Shown here: positions 1-12,202 of the stretch, piece after piece
Numbering within the stretch: position 1 is the stretch's first letter
Layout of the letters: every line of letters starts with the position of its first letter
Origin: Serinus canaria
Lineage: Eukaryota > Chordata > Aves > Passeriformes > Fringillidae
Reading direction: 5' to 3'
Length of the DNA: 64,000 nt
Assembly (NCBI RefSeq): GCF_022539315.1
Contig: NC_066315.1
Coordinates: forward strand, 122,787,874-122,851,873
Notes under the pieces: model-generated
Told to the model about the DNA's origin: nothing
The model's input: only the letters and a program-made list of their open reading frames with translations
Databases searched by the model: none
Translations under genes and position numbers: made by a program

Positions 1-2023
1 ATTACTGAAACTTCAGATTTGTCTACAAAGCAAAGCAGTGCACAGCAGCCAGCTCAGAAATGAGACAATTATAAAAGCAACGTCTGAAGTATGGGGAAGG
101 ACAAAAGAAGCTACATCAGAAACCATCAGCAGATTAGGGGATAAATGAACTGTGAAACAAATCTCACATTTTAAAAGTAGTTTTCATCTCCCAGTGAAGG
201 AGAGAGCATGGTCATCCTTGAATCTGTCTCTCTTGAAAAACACTGAACTCTTTCTCCATCCCCACACCAATTCTTGGAACGAGGGCACAAGACAGAGAAG
301 CCTAAAATGCAGCCCACATTAACTATGTGTGTGTGCATGATCCATAGCTCTGTGAGCAATAGGAACCAGAATAGGCTGGGATTATCCATGGATTAGGGGT
401 TCTCCAGTGTACAGTAAAATGCCTGTGCTCTAGCTATTCATAATTCCAGTGCTGTGCTGAAGCTCTGATTCCATCTGATCTTTTAGTGTTCCTCCTGGGA
501 AATTCATGGAGATTCCTTTTACTATTCAAAAACCACAGGAATGCGTACAATTGATAATTTACTTAGGGAAACATTTGCCTGCTTCAAGTCTACAATACAA
601 TGCCATGCTCTCCTTCTCTTGGGTGGCAGTAAGTTAGCTGCTGGAAAATGTCTTCCTGCTGTAGCAGTTTGGCTTTGGTGAAATAGGTCACCAAAAAAAA
701 AAAAGGAGATCCTGGGCAACTCGTGAAGATGGAGACATGAAAGGCAATATCCCAGATACAGCCCAGACAATGTAATATAAGGAAACAGCCAAGCTACAAC
801 TTGAATTTCTTTTAGCTATTATAGTTGCAATAGATTTTTTAAACAAACTTTGAAAAATAGGTTCACCCTATCAAAATAAATTTTAAAAACATTAGCTCTT
901 AACAGACACAGCTTTCCAAGAAGTTATTTAGATAATAATTTCTATATATTCACAAAAGTTGACAAATATCCCCCTGTACAACTGCTTCTGACCAGAAGAT
1001 GGCAATCTCTTATTATTTAATAGGCAACTAGAGATGGTAAATTTTATTTTGAAGAGCCTTTCAACCTCTGCAGAATCCTGAAATCCTGATATGTGGAGTC
1101 TGATATTCTATATTTACCCTAAAATATGGGCTTGGGTTTATATAAAACATAAAAGATAATACTTTTCCCTTGGGCAAAATTCATTGGTTTTGCTACATTT
1201 CCTTCAAAATACAGCACTGGCAGACATTTAACAAAACCTGAAGGATAAGGTGACCTTATGAATAAACAGGTTAATATTACATGTTCCTTAGTCTGGAGCT
1301 TAGAGGCTGATTCTTGCTCCTAGCAAGTCTGAACCAGCTCTCCTGAGGGCTGGATGGAAGCAGGAAAACATCTCTGCTCTTCAGAGAGATTTCTCTCAGG
1401 CTGAAAAAGGGTGATGCTCACAGCATAAAAAAGTGGAACATCCCTTCCTGCACTGTGTTTTACACTTAGATGTTTGCAAATGATGAAATAAATGGTGGAG
1501 TGCAGTGGCATATGAAGAGGTGTCCATGAACTGGTTGCACAGAGTGCATGTTTTCTTGACACAGGTATTAGCCTGTGAGCAGCACTGTGTGAGTGCACAT
1601 CTTCTGTCTTCAGGGACAAGTTTGGAGGCAGCACAGCTGCTTGCTTGCAAAACACAATCTGTGCTCAGATTGACAGTTTCTGTCAGACCTTGGATGTCCC
1701 CATGAAGGGCCTGCTCAGTCTGCCTTGTGCCATGCTCCTAGGACACCCTACCAGTGCTGGAGGGAGCCTGGCTCACCCAGCATCACCTTGGGTGCCTGTC
1801 CATGCAGGCACAGCCTGCAGCAGGAAAAGATGTCATCTGTCATCTGGGAAACACAGAGAAGGAGGAGGCTGATGGCTGCCACTGAGAGACAACAGAAAAC
1901 TGGCAGCAGCAGCCAAGCTGGGGGAGAACAAGGGTGAAGCTGGGGGATGCTGCTTCTGCTCTGAATTTCTCCAATCCCTGGCATCTCAGGAGGGGTCCTG
2001 TGGGAAGGTGATCCATGCATGGA
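1..2023. other. Intergenic, nothing recognised
   Basis: AT-leaning unique sequence with short poly-A runs (about 692-704). There are no exons, RNA genes or known repeats that I can support. Confidence 0.7.
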
Positions 2024-2521
2024 TGTCATGGTTTAATCCAGCAGGCAGCTAAACACAACACAGCTGCTGGCTCATTGCCCCCCACCAGTGGGATGGAGGA
2101 GAAAAAAGTAAAATTCATGAGTGGACAGTTTTATTTAGAAATTGAAAGGTAATAATAATAATAATAGCAATAACAATTATGCTACACCAAAAAAGGGATG
2201 CACAATGCACTTGCTTACCACCCACTGACCAATGCCCAGACAGTTCCCAAGCATATATACTGAGCATGATGTTATAAGGCATGGAATATCCCTCTCAGCT
2301 GTTGGGGTCAGCTGATCCAGCTGTGTCCCCTCCCATCTCCTTGTGCCCCCCAGCCTTCTCAAAGGGGTGTGGTGTGAGAAGCTGAAAAGTCCTTGACTTA
2401 GAGTAAGCACTGCTCAGCAAAACATCAGTGTATCAACACTGTTCTCAGCCTAAATCCAAAACACAGCATGGGACCAGCTCCTAGGAAGAAAATTAACTCC
2501 ATCCCAGCTAAAACCAGGACA
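2024..2521 (-). mobile_element. Solo ERV LTR, avian ERVL-like, minus strand
   Basis: On the minus strand it begins TGTCCTGGTTTTAGCTGGGA and ends AAACCATGACA, giving TGT...ACA termini and about 498 bp. Internally it has a TATATA box (2253-2260 region), an AATAAA signal (2135-2130) and the AAT-rich run (about 2149-2166) seen in a common bird LTR family. There is no internal gag-pol next to it, so it is a solo LTR. I see no clean target-site duplication, so the ends are good to within a few bases only. Family naming is from memory of the consensus. Confidence 0.85.
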
Positions 2522-4016
2522 GCAGGGTCCCAGGACATCCTGGGAACTGCACTCTGAACCCATCCAAGATGCTTTCTAGCTCTGACACCACAGCAGGGGT
2601 GGGTGTCTTGTGCTCCCCAGCTCACAGCAGGTCACCAGCACTGGGCATTATCTGCTTGTCCTCTGGCCAGCTGTTGGCTCCATGTTAGAGCTGACTGTAG
2701 AAATGATGCTACTTCTGCATTTGGCAGTGCATGTTTTACACAATAATCAGGTGTTTGGACTGGTTTTAAAAACTTTTTTTTTTCCTATGAAAGGATTCAT
2801 GATGACTTTTTGAAGGTGTGCAGGCATCTCTGTTCTCTAGAGAGTGCACCTCCACAGCTTTGATACATCTCATCAGCAAACCAAGCTGGAATTTACAATG
2901 CTAATATCAAAGAGATTCCTCCTCATTGGTTCCCATTTGTTTTATGGTTATCCAAGGAGTAGAATTTCTCCACATCGAAGCTGAAGGCAAAGCTGGACAT
3001 CTTCCAGAGCTCTGGAACATGCAGAGTTTACAGTATTGACAGGATCTCCTTTGGCCTGTGCCTGGCAGCTCCCAGGCAGGGCTGGAGAGTCCCCCATTCC
3101 CTCCAGGCTTCCTGGTGTCAGGCATTGGGATCATTCCTGGGACACAGGGTGTCCACACCAACTGGCCTCATCGCCATCACATGTTTCAGGCTCCCAGAGG
3201 CACCAAGAGGTCCTGGCTACACAGAGTCCCCTGCATTGCCCAAGGCACCTTGCAGCACAGTGTGAGGGTGTATTCAGACAGCCCCACGCTCCTGGCTTGG
3301 GCTCAGAGCCTGCTGAGCTCGGCCAGCTTGAAACCAGGATCTTCCCCAGCCAGGCTGGGAGTCCCAGGATGCTGGGAGCAGCACTTGTCTACTACACAGC
3401 CTCACCCAGAGAGGCTACTGCTTACTGCTGCAAGCAGGGAGCCCTCTCACAGATTTTATGGAAAACCTGAATATTTTCTATGTTTTAATACTGGGAAAAG
3501 TTCCCCTCTTCTTATTTGGACCAATAAAACATAGGAACTGCTTTTTCATCACCCCATTTTTCTCCTTTCTAGAGAAATTAGATCTTTCTTAGTTTAGAGG
3601 AGAAAAATCCCCTGCACTGAAAGAGAATTGCTCCTTTCTCATTGCTGTAGCACAGGGGAAAAACTCTGCAGTCAGACTGTTTTACCTGCAGTCTTTTATG
3701 TATTCTCTGGGCAAAGAAAGAAAGGGAAGAGGTTTCTAAACTGAAGATAATTTCTTCCCAGGTGTGTGGAACACATAGGTGTAACCCTTTTCTTTCCATC
3801 ACATTTCAGACTACTTTCCAGTAGGCTTAAAGGCAGGACAAAAGCAAGAATCAGCCAAATTTATTCCAGTTTCCTGAAGAACTCTGTCTGCATTTTGGAG
3901 CTCTAAAGTCCTGTGCCCAGCATAGGATGATGTGCAGATCTGAGGTGTAAGCAAAAATGAATGATTAAAACAGAAACACACCATTTTCTAAGCAGCATCT
4001 TGATTTCTGTGGAAAG
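2522..4016. other. Intergenic, nothing recognised
   Basis: Slightly GC-richer between 3040 and 3440, where overlapping open frames occur on plus. These have no homology or splice support. Confidence 0.65.
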
Positions 4017-4229
4017 GGGTATTGCACTTTCTCTCCCAGCAGTGGAAATCAACCACAAATACTTCAATATTGAATATATTGAAGTATTTGTGGTTGATTT
4101 CCACTGCTGGGAGAGAAAGTATAATACCCATATTATTACCCATTGATTTCCACTGCTGGGAGAGAAAGTATAATACCCATGGCCATATGGGTATGGCCAT
4201 GCATATTGAATATGCATGGCCATACCCAT
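4017..4229. repeat. Nested inverted and direct repeats (palindrome cluster)
   Basis: Four structures overlap. (1) Inverted arms 4017-4070 and 4076-4129: 54 bp, 2 mismatches, 5-nt loop TGAAT. (2) A 38-bp exact direct repeat, 4094-4131 and 4143-4180. (3) Inverted ATACCCAT/ATGGGTAT at 4173-4180 and 4187-4194. (4) A perfect 43-bp palindrome, 4187-4229, with 21-bp arms around one G. The sequence is not a recognised mobile element and has no coding signal. The arrangement suggests serial template switching during replication. Confidence 0.95.
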
Positions 4230-6019
4230 AAACTTAACTTTTCTTGGTTTCCCCAACATGGGGAAAATTATCTTTCTCTTTATTCTGCTCAGTGATTTAT
4301 TCATTATTTTGGTGCTAACAATGATTTATTTTCTTCTTGCTAGCCTTGCTGTAGAAGATATAGTTGGCTGAAATCACAGAAAAACTTTTGCACAATGCAT
4401 ATTATCTCACTAAGAAAAAGGTTCAAAATTGGACTTTGCATCTTTGCATCACTAGTGAGACTGTATTGTCTCCAAATGACCACTGTGTTCACAGTGGCCT
4501 TAAAAGAAAGCAAATGGAAATAAAATAAAAAATAATAAATGAAATAAAAAATTATCTCCATTACCCTTAGGCAGACAAGAACTGGCTGAAAACAGAGGTG
4601 GAAGTAGATAGAGCTTTATTCAGCAGCTGGACTTAAAGAAAGACTACATATTTGAGATACTAAAATGCCTAGAGAAGTGTCAGAACAACTTCAGTCTTTC
4701 TCAGAATTAGGTAAGACTCATGAATATCACCATCCTGATGGGTATTTCTGAGAAAAAGCCTAGAGATGGTCATAAATAAAGCAAGAGGCTTTAAGAAGAC
4801 AAAATCAACTGGATATGTGGGTGAAAATACAAATATTCATGGTAGTCATGGCATTGCACGGGGTAGCTGCTCACATCAGCAGAGGTAACCCTGTCAGCAA
4901 CTGTAGATATTTTATTAAATTTAAATATGAGGAGTCCACTATGGCATTACAAATATGGCACTTTCCATAGGAAGGGTACTGGAGAAATCATTATCTACAT
5001 CTCTTCATAGGTGTTGGCTATGATTTGTCCCTGAAGTCATACATTCTAGAAAGCATCAACAACTCCATATGTAATCACAAATTATTTTCACATACTTATC
5101 AAAAGCCAGCCAGATGGGTGGGTGGTTCTGGTGAAAATGTCCTGCATTCAGGCAGCTGTAAATACTCAACCACCAGTAACAGATTTTAAAGTGTCTCTGG
5201 AACGTTGCTGGAAGCACAGATAATGTTCCTATAAATGTTATTAAATCCAAAGCCACTCAAAGCAGAAATTAAAGTTTCTCTAATTTTGCCTTCTCCCTCA
5301 CAGTTCAGATGACTCACATGCTACCTATCTTAGTTAAGTGGGTTTCTCACAACCCAAGTCCCCAGACAACTGCCTGGGGAACCCTTACAAGCCACTCATC
5401 CTCTGTGTATGGCACTGGGCTTCATTTGGTACAGCAACCACATGAGAATGAGAGAATGGGAATCCATTAAATTCTCGAGTGCTATTGAATATTTTGGGAA
5501 GGACACTCCCTAAAACTGCTTAATATTTTCTGGTAAATGAGCACTCAGAGGCCATGGTAGAGAAAAATACATAAAGGAGAAGGCAGAGAGTTTCTAAAGT
5601 ATGTTTTAGCTTACCCCATGTCATATATTTTGTCCATCATGACATAAGACACCACAAATGCTGGTAGACGTGTTTCATGGCAAATGCAGGTCATTCTTTG
5701 GGATTTGGAAAAGGGAAAAAGTAACAAATAACAGGGTAACACATCATTTTTGGTGTTTGGACCTCATCAATTTATGTGCACTTCTTGAAACAGTGCCCTG
5801 TGGAAACTTGTTTAAGTCACACACAAGGAATTGCACAGAATCCAGTACTTGTCAAACTGAAGTGTTTTACTTTGTGAAGAATTAACTTTGCCTCTCAAAA
5901 CCAGCTGTGGATCTGCAAAATTACTTATGGATAAGTTTATTTCCCTCTCTTTCCCATTAATCACAATGTGACTTACTTAATTTACTTAAGCCAGGACTTC
6001 TTTTATGGATTCTTAAAAG
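4230..6019. other. Intergenic, nothing recognised
   Basis: AT-rich unique sequence between the palindrome cluster and the CR1 fragment. I see no gene or repeat. Confidence 0.7.
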
Positions 6020-6325
6020 GGAATGGACAACAGGGCAGATTGGGCACTGGAAGCATTTCTTTACCAGAAGGGTAAAGAAATTCCAGATTGGGCACTGGAA
6101 GCATTTCTTTACCAAGAGGGTGGTCAACCTGACCTCAGTCTGTTGAAACAGACTTCACAGGGAGGTGATCAATGCTCCAAAGCTTGCCAGTGTATAAGAG
6201 GCATTTGGACAATGCCCTTAAAATCATGCCTTAACTTTTGGTGAGCCTTGAGGGATCAGGATGAGATGATCGCTGTAGGTCCCTTCCAACTGAAATTGTC
6301 CATTCTATTTCATTCTGTGCTGTGC
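6020..6325 (+). mobile_element. CR1 LINE 3' fragment, plus strand
   Basis: The sequence follows the CR1 3' end in sense: GGCATTTGGACAATGCCCTTA, then GATGATCGCTGTAGGTCCCT, and a decayed ATTCTAT-type terminal repeat at about 6300-6322. It is 5'-truncated, as nearly all CR1 copies are. It contains an internal 48-bp tandem duplication (6036-6083 and 6084-6131). No reverse transcriptase remains. Confidence 0.9.
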
Positions 6326-9050
6326 CATTTAATTGTTTTGGCCATTCCTGTTTTCATCCCTGAGAGAATATTGAATGATTTTTTTTGGTGGTGAAACAAT
6401 ATCTTGGTTTTTCTTATTCTAAAGAAAAATTGATGGTGATATAACAGCCACTATAAATGCATCCTCAAAGTAAAATCTTATCAGTTATAAATTTAAGAGT
6501 TTGTATTTTGATCACACTTTAAAAACCACAAAGTTTAAAATTAACTGTACACTTCATAAAAGAAAAAAACTACCAAATAGCACTTAAGAGGCTGTTCATT
6601 TGATCTTTGCATGGTTAATAAAGGATCTGATGTGAATACTCCCTTATACAAACAGAAATTTGTTCCACTGTGTTATTTAGTGTCGAATCAGACACTAAAC
6701 AGTTAATTCAAAATCCCATAGTTGAATAGTTGAGTCATTGCAAAAAGGAAACATTTAGACTCACTTGAGTAAATAAAAAATTCACACACCATGACCTATA
6801 TCCTCTTTTTTTTTTTTGATACCACAGCATAATTGTGCCTAAAATGGGAGGGACATCATTGCTGATCTGTGACTGTGGCAATCATTCTTTCATTCATCAC
6901 ATGTATCCAAGCTGTATCTGTATCTGACTGCAAATAGAAATGGAAGCAGTATCAGCAAATTAAATACTGTCCTTGGCTGCCTAGGAAAAAAAAAAAAAGA
7001 AAACAAGAAAAAGTGATCTGGTTAAATACTTGCAACTTCAGGTGTGGCTCAGCTCAGGAACTGCATCTCTCCATTCTCTGACATGGGTGAACTTTCTGAG
7101 TGAGCTGCTTTCCTCCTACTTTCCTGTTTGCCAGGAAAAGCTCTCATGAGTTTATCAATCCTTGTTGTGCTATTAATGAAGCCATCAGAATAGAAGGGTT
7201 GGTTCAAGGCATAAAAAGAGTAGCAGACTCTACATTACAACCAAGTACCTGAGCAATGGCATGTGTTAAGAGCACGCCCTCACATGATGGATATGAGTAA
7301 CTGGGCTCATGTTGGCAGCAAAAAAACTCTGCATGGAGGAGTTTGCCTGATTTACCATCCCTCCCAGCCACAGACCAAGCTATCCCCAAAGCAGGAAGGC
7401 AGGCCTCAGCCCCATGCAGCCTGTGTAATTCTCCCTTCATGTTTAATGCTAAACACAAAGTCAAGGACAAGCTGTAGAAGTTGTAGTCAGGCTTCTGTGA
7501 AGCTAATTGCAAAGATTACCTCTATCTATTTTCACCCACCCCAAAGAGGAGTTTCTTTATCAGCCCTTTTGGAGAAAGATGCAAACAACAGAATGCTTAT
7601 GCTCACTTGCTTTAATTCTACATGCTCCCAGTGTTTCATCACCCAGAACATTTAAGGGAACCACAAGAAACTGCTAGAAGTAGGGGAGCTCAGTAGCAAT
7701 CCCACATAGTTTAAGATTATTTAAGATTCTGGCAGGATACTCCAAGTGAACAAATCACCATGTAGGAGCCAAATGAGGAAAGAATCTGGCTCATCCTAGT
7801 GTTGAAAGACAGCTGACCTTTGAGCAAATCCACTCATAGTTGTTATGTACCAGAGCAGGTCTGAAGTAAAGACAACAACAAACGATGCCTGGTGCTGACA
7901 GCTAAAACCAGAGTCCTAAAACATCTATCTGCTGAGCAGAGCCAAGCAAAGCATCAGCTTGTGCCTCTGATCACAGGCCACCAAGAAAGAAAAGCAGCAT
8001 TCCTTGGCACATTCCCTAGCCAGGCAACTTTCCATGGCTATTTTTGACAACTACCAGGTGGTGGCCAGCCAATACATTCTGCAGATGGGCAGATGATCAC
8101 ATCTTGTTGCCAAAAAGCTTTAAGTGATTTACTCCCTTAGAGACGTCCACAGTATTTCTAAGCTCAGTCCCAAGCAGCAGCACAGGGTGAGCTGAGAAAA
8201 AGTGCCCAGCAGATTTGTCACTTCAGCTTACTTGTCAGAAGATAAAGCAGAGCTTACAGTGTTCTTCCAACCAGCTCAGGGGAGTCCTCAAAGTTACCTG
8301 CACACCCGGAGGAGGATTGTGTCAAGCCCATGAAGGTGCCTTTGCCATGGGTGAAGTTTGTTTCTGAGCACAGCCATGCTGCTGTGCAGTGCATCTCAGG
8401 CAAACAGTGCAAACATAAATCTGTCCAAATTTGGGGGGTGCTTTATGGAGAGCTGAAGCCCCTTTGAGTGGCATGCTTCTGCCAGCAGAAAATAAACTGT
8501 GTGACTCTCATGCCAACTGAGAGCATCCCTTTCTAGCATTTTCAAACACAATGTTACGTAGGAAGATGCCAGAGAAGTAGTCAGAAAACAAAAGAAACTG
8601 CAAGCCAGGGTCTTGCAAGTCTCCAGTGGAAATAGTATTCATGTCAAATGACATAAGTGTCAAACATGAGTCACTGCTGCCATTTCTCCCCTGCCAGATC
8701 AGGGAAATGTATACTCTGTGGCCAAGGCAGAGCAGGACAGGATGATAGATATTAGGCAGTTTGACTCCAGGGCAAATGAGCTGTTAGGGTTTAATAGAAG
8801 TGTCTCTCTATAATGCATACTACATTTCCATAGCACCCAATGAAGGACTGGAAACTGTCTTACAGCCAGTGTGAGTTTACCAACATTTCAGTGGCAGAAA
8901 GCAATACTCTTGGAAAGCTCTCCTGAACCACTGCCCACATTTGGTAGCTGTGGTGACTAATACAAAGCTGTTGTTTTAAAAACACCATTAGAACAAGAAA
9001 GCTACTTCATTTTCCTCCCTCACTGTAGGCCAAGTGCCAGCAGTGACTGG

Positions 9051-9096
9051 CAGCTTGATCTGTCAAACAAGAAAGACAGCTTGATCTGCCAAACAA
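9051..9096 (+). repeat. Short tandem duplication (26-bp period)
   Basis: CAGCTTGATCTGTCAAACAA (9051-9070) recurs at 9077-9096 with one mismatch. It is a simple local duplication with no coding meaning. Confidence 0.85.
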
Positions 9097-12000
9097 CAAA
9101 AGTTTAGGTTGGTTTCTTATTTAGACATGAGAAAGGTGATGCACCTTTGAAAGTGTGTACACATAAATCATACCTGTTCATTCTGAGAGCATGGTCTTAC
9201 ATAAAAGGGGCTGCTTAAACTAAGAGTAAAGTGGGCCAATCCTCAGCCATTGCAGTACTGTGAGCGAAGCTCCAGCAGTTCACAAATGCCAGGGATCTGC
9301 CCTATTGTCTGCCTTTCCATCCCACTTTATTGTCTGTGAAGTTTGCCTTCAGTCTACCCAAGTTTGATGTACTTCAATAACTCAGTCAACAGAGGGAAGC
9401 AGATGGCAAACGTTTCCTCCCAGAAGCCTGGGGTTTCTTTCTAGCATCTTAGTGATAGGAGAGGTATCACAGATCCCTCTTACACAGATGCAAACTCTCT
9501 GGCCAGCACCACTGTGCTTTGCCATCGGGTTTCCTCTCTTGTCAAAGCATCACTGACTCTTAAAAGTCAAAGTCAAAGTGAGCTGGTTTGATTTTGGGAC
9601 TAGCAGTGTTCAAGGTTTGAACCGCATCTTACTTCTTCGACAACTTCTCCAGACAAAAAAATCTGTTGGGAAAAACCCTGCTAATGCTGATTGCTCCCTG
9701 CTCATCTGGACACCATAAAGGCACTCATGTTGTTAAGGTCACACTGTGTCATCCCTTGCAGGTGAGGTGCAGGCTGGGTTATCTCCAAGAATATAGGAGG
9801 AAGTTCAGGGGCCGGGAGGGAGGGTTTGCTGTGGTGCCTGAAAATGCTGTTATTTTTTTAGGTGTGCTTGTCTGTGAGCCTGCAGGACTCTGACAGTTCA
9901 GTGTGCCCAATGCTTTCCACTATTTTCTCATTTTTTAATAACACATAATTCAAACTTATGAATAGTGACTATTTCACCAGAGCATAACCATAACCTGTCA
10001 TCTGGAATAGGCATTTGCAGTAGTGAAATGCTTTTGCTCCATAGAGATACCAGTACAGCTCCAGAATAGAAAGATATTTTCTGACACTAGATTACTTACA
10101 GTAAGAGATATCTCAGTGTTCAGTGGCACTGAATTCATTATTTGTCCATTTTGACCACGTCAGACTTTATCCCACAGGTTCCAGAGAGAAACAGCAATCT
10201 CCAACTGCAACAGTGATCTCATCCCCCTGAAGATAGCAGGGCGAAACTTCTAATTATTACCCAGAAGTACCCATGGTACCTCTGCACAGGTTTTTTGGTT
10301 TTTTAAAGAAATCTTCTTTCCCTTATGCCAGATAAATATTAGAACTGAGCCCTGACACAGTTGCTGGCCTCAGAGGGAGAAGAAGGAAAACCCAGGAGAA
10401 TCAGCCCACTGCACCCCAACATGCAGAAAGCCACAGAGACGTCAGGGCACAATACATACTATAAAGTTCTTTGCTGGAACAAAAGCACCCTCATTGCACT
10501 CTCATTCTCTTTTAAATCAACAGAGTTGTAAAAGTTATTTCTATAGGCATCTATTTTCTCTCTCATAAAATTGTTTGAAAGCATTTCCCAAACAGCCCCG
10601 TCGCTATTGTGCAGCCCACACCCCGCCCCAAGCGGCGCTCCTTGGCTCCCATGGGCCGTGCCACTGAATACTGCAATCACTCAGCTGCCCCGCAGCCTTC
10701 CTCCTCTTGTGAGAGCCAGAGCACAAACCAAAATTGTTCCAGAGTCACTAATCTGTGTTTTCTGTACACTCCCTAAGAAGAAGCACAACTGACCTCTTTT
10801 CGTATGTCCTCCAGAAAAGTTTTCCTACCCACTCTAAGAAGATTTCGTCTTTCTCTCCTTACAAAGGATTGCAAAACAAGTCCTAACAAATCCTAATTGC
10901 CTTTTTTTTTTCCTCTGACATCATCATGTGAAGACCACTTGCCCAAGGTTAGAAGGGCTCCTTGTTCATCCCCTGAATACATCGCTCCAAGTTAGAGATT
11001 GGCCATTTTAAGCAACTGAGCCATGTGCAGGCACAAATGCCTTGCTGAAGCATCTAGCTGTTTATTAGTGCTGCACATTTGTCTTTGTTCCTGCTATCAG
11101 TCAGTAGAACTAGAGAGGCAACAGAGGGAAGCAAGCAATTACTTAGGGGAAAAATAATCTGTGGCATTGTTTGTGCCCAGGGAAGGCTGCAAGAGCACAG
11201 CTGCGTCTGCAGAAATTCAGGATCTGGGGCACCTTGTGCGAAAGGAGTGATGTTTTATTGTCAGCTTCTGATCCAGGTAATTACATCCATTTCATGAACA
11301 GAGGCAATTTCAGTGAGAACAAAGGTTCAGCCTTATCTGATGGTGATCCTATCTCTTGTGTCCAAGCAACTGATACACCACACAGGGTAGGAAAGCACCA
11401 TGATGTTTCTGGCAAGTGAGGAGGATTGAGGGGAATATCCCCTCCTTTCACACATGGGCTCCTTTTCTCAGCCCTCACCTTTTCCACAGTCCCAACAAGT
11501 TCCCTTTCATGCCTTTAACTCTGCTCAAACCTGCACTCTAAATGCCAATTTTCACATCCTAGACATCTTTAGTACTGCACATTTTCCACTGGGATCCCAG
11601 CTGGCCCCTCGCCACGTCCCTACCATGATCCAGTGGCACAATGGCAATCTGTGCCATCTCAACAGAGTCTTCAGCTGTGCATGCCCCATGATCACACAGA
11701 GCCCTCACATGGGTATTTTTCTCCCCTTAAACCCATTCTTATCCAGATCTGGTCCACATGAAGATCACCTATATGTGTCACCACTTATCCCTCCCTCTTG
11801 AAGGGGTCTGAGTATTGAAGACCTTCACCCTACTGACAAACTATGCACATGATCATTTGAGACATCGTAAGTGAAGCCATGCCTTCAAATAATTTATTTA
11901 AGACCTAGTACATTACACACAAAGGACTGTGTTAGAAACACAGTGCTGAGGTTTGAAGTCAAACACCAAAAAAAACACATCTAAGGGAAGTATTAATTTT

Positions 12001-12153
12001 GCCTACAAAACCTGTTTCATTCCAAACACTGGCTGGATTTCCTTTCTTCAGGGTGTAGTGAAGGGATCTGGTTGTTGCTGAAACTGCTGAATGTGTTAGG
12101 AGACTAGAGTGGAAAATACAGTCTTAGACTTAAGGGTAAAGTGGGAACTGGAT

Positions 12154-12202
12154 TGTTTGGGGGTTTTTTGGGTTTTGTTTTTTTTTTTGTTTTTTTTTTC
12201 TT
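12154..12202 (+). repeat. T-rich low-complexity tract
   Basis: T homopolymer runs interrupted by G, about 50 bp. No element boundary is visible next to it. Confidence 0.9.

Noticed and set aside
3036..3534. Two overlapping plus-strand frames of 144 and 158 aa
   Set aside because: They overlap in different frames in slightly GC-rich DNA, have no recognisable domain and are not flanked by promoter or splice signals.
4017..4229. Palindrome cluster as a MITE or transposon
   Set aside because: No terminal inverted repeat with target-site duplication outside the arms, and the internal logic is of successive local copies.
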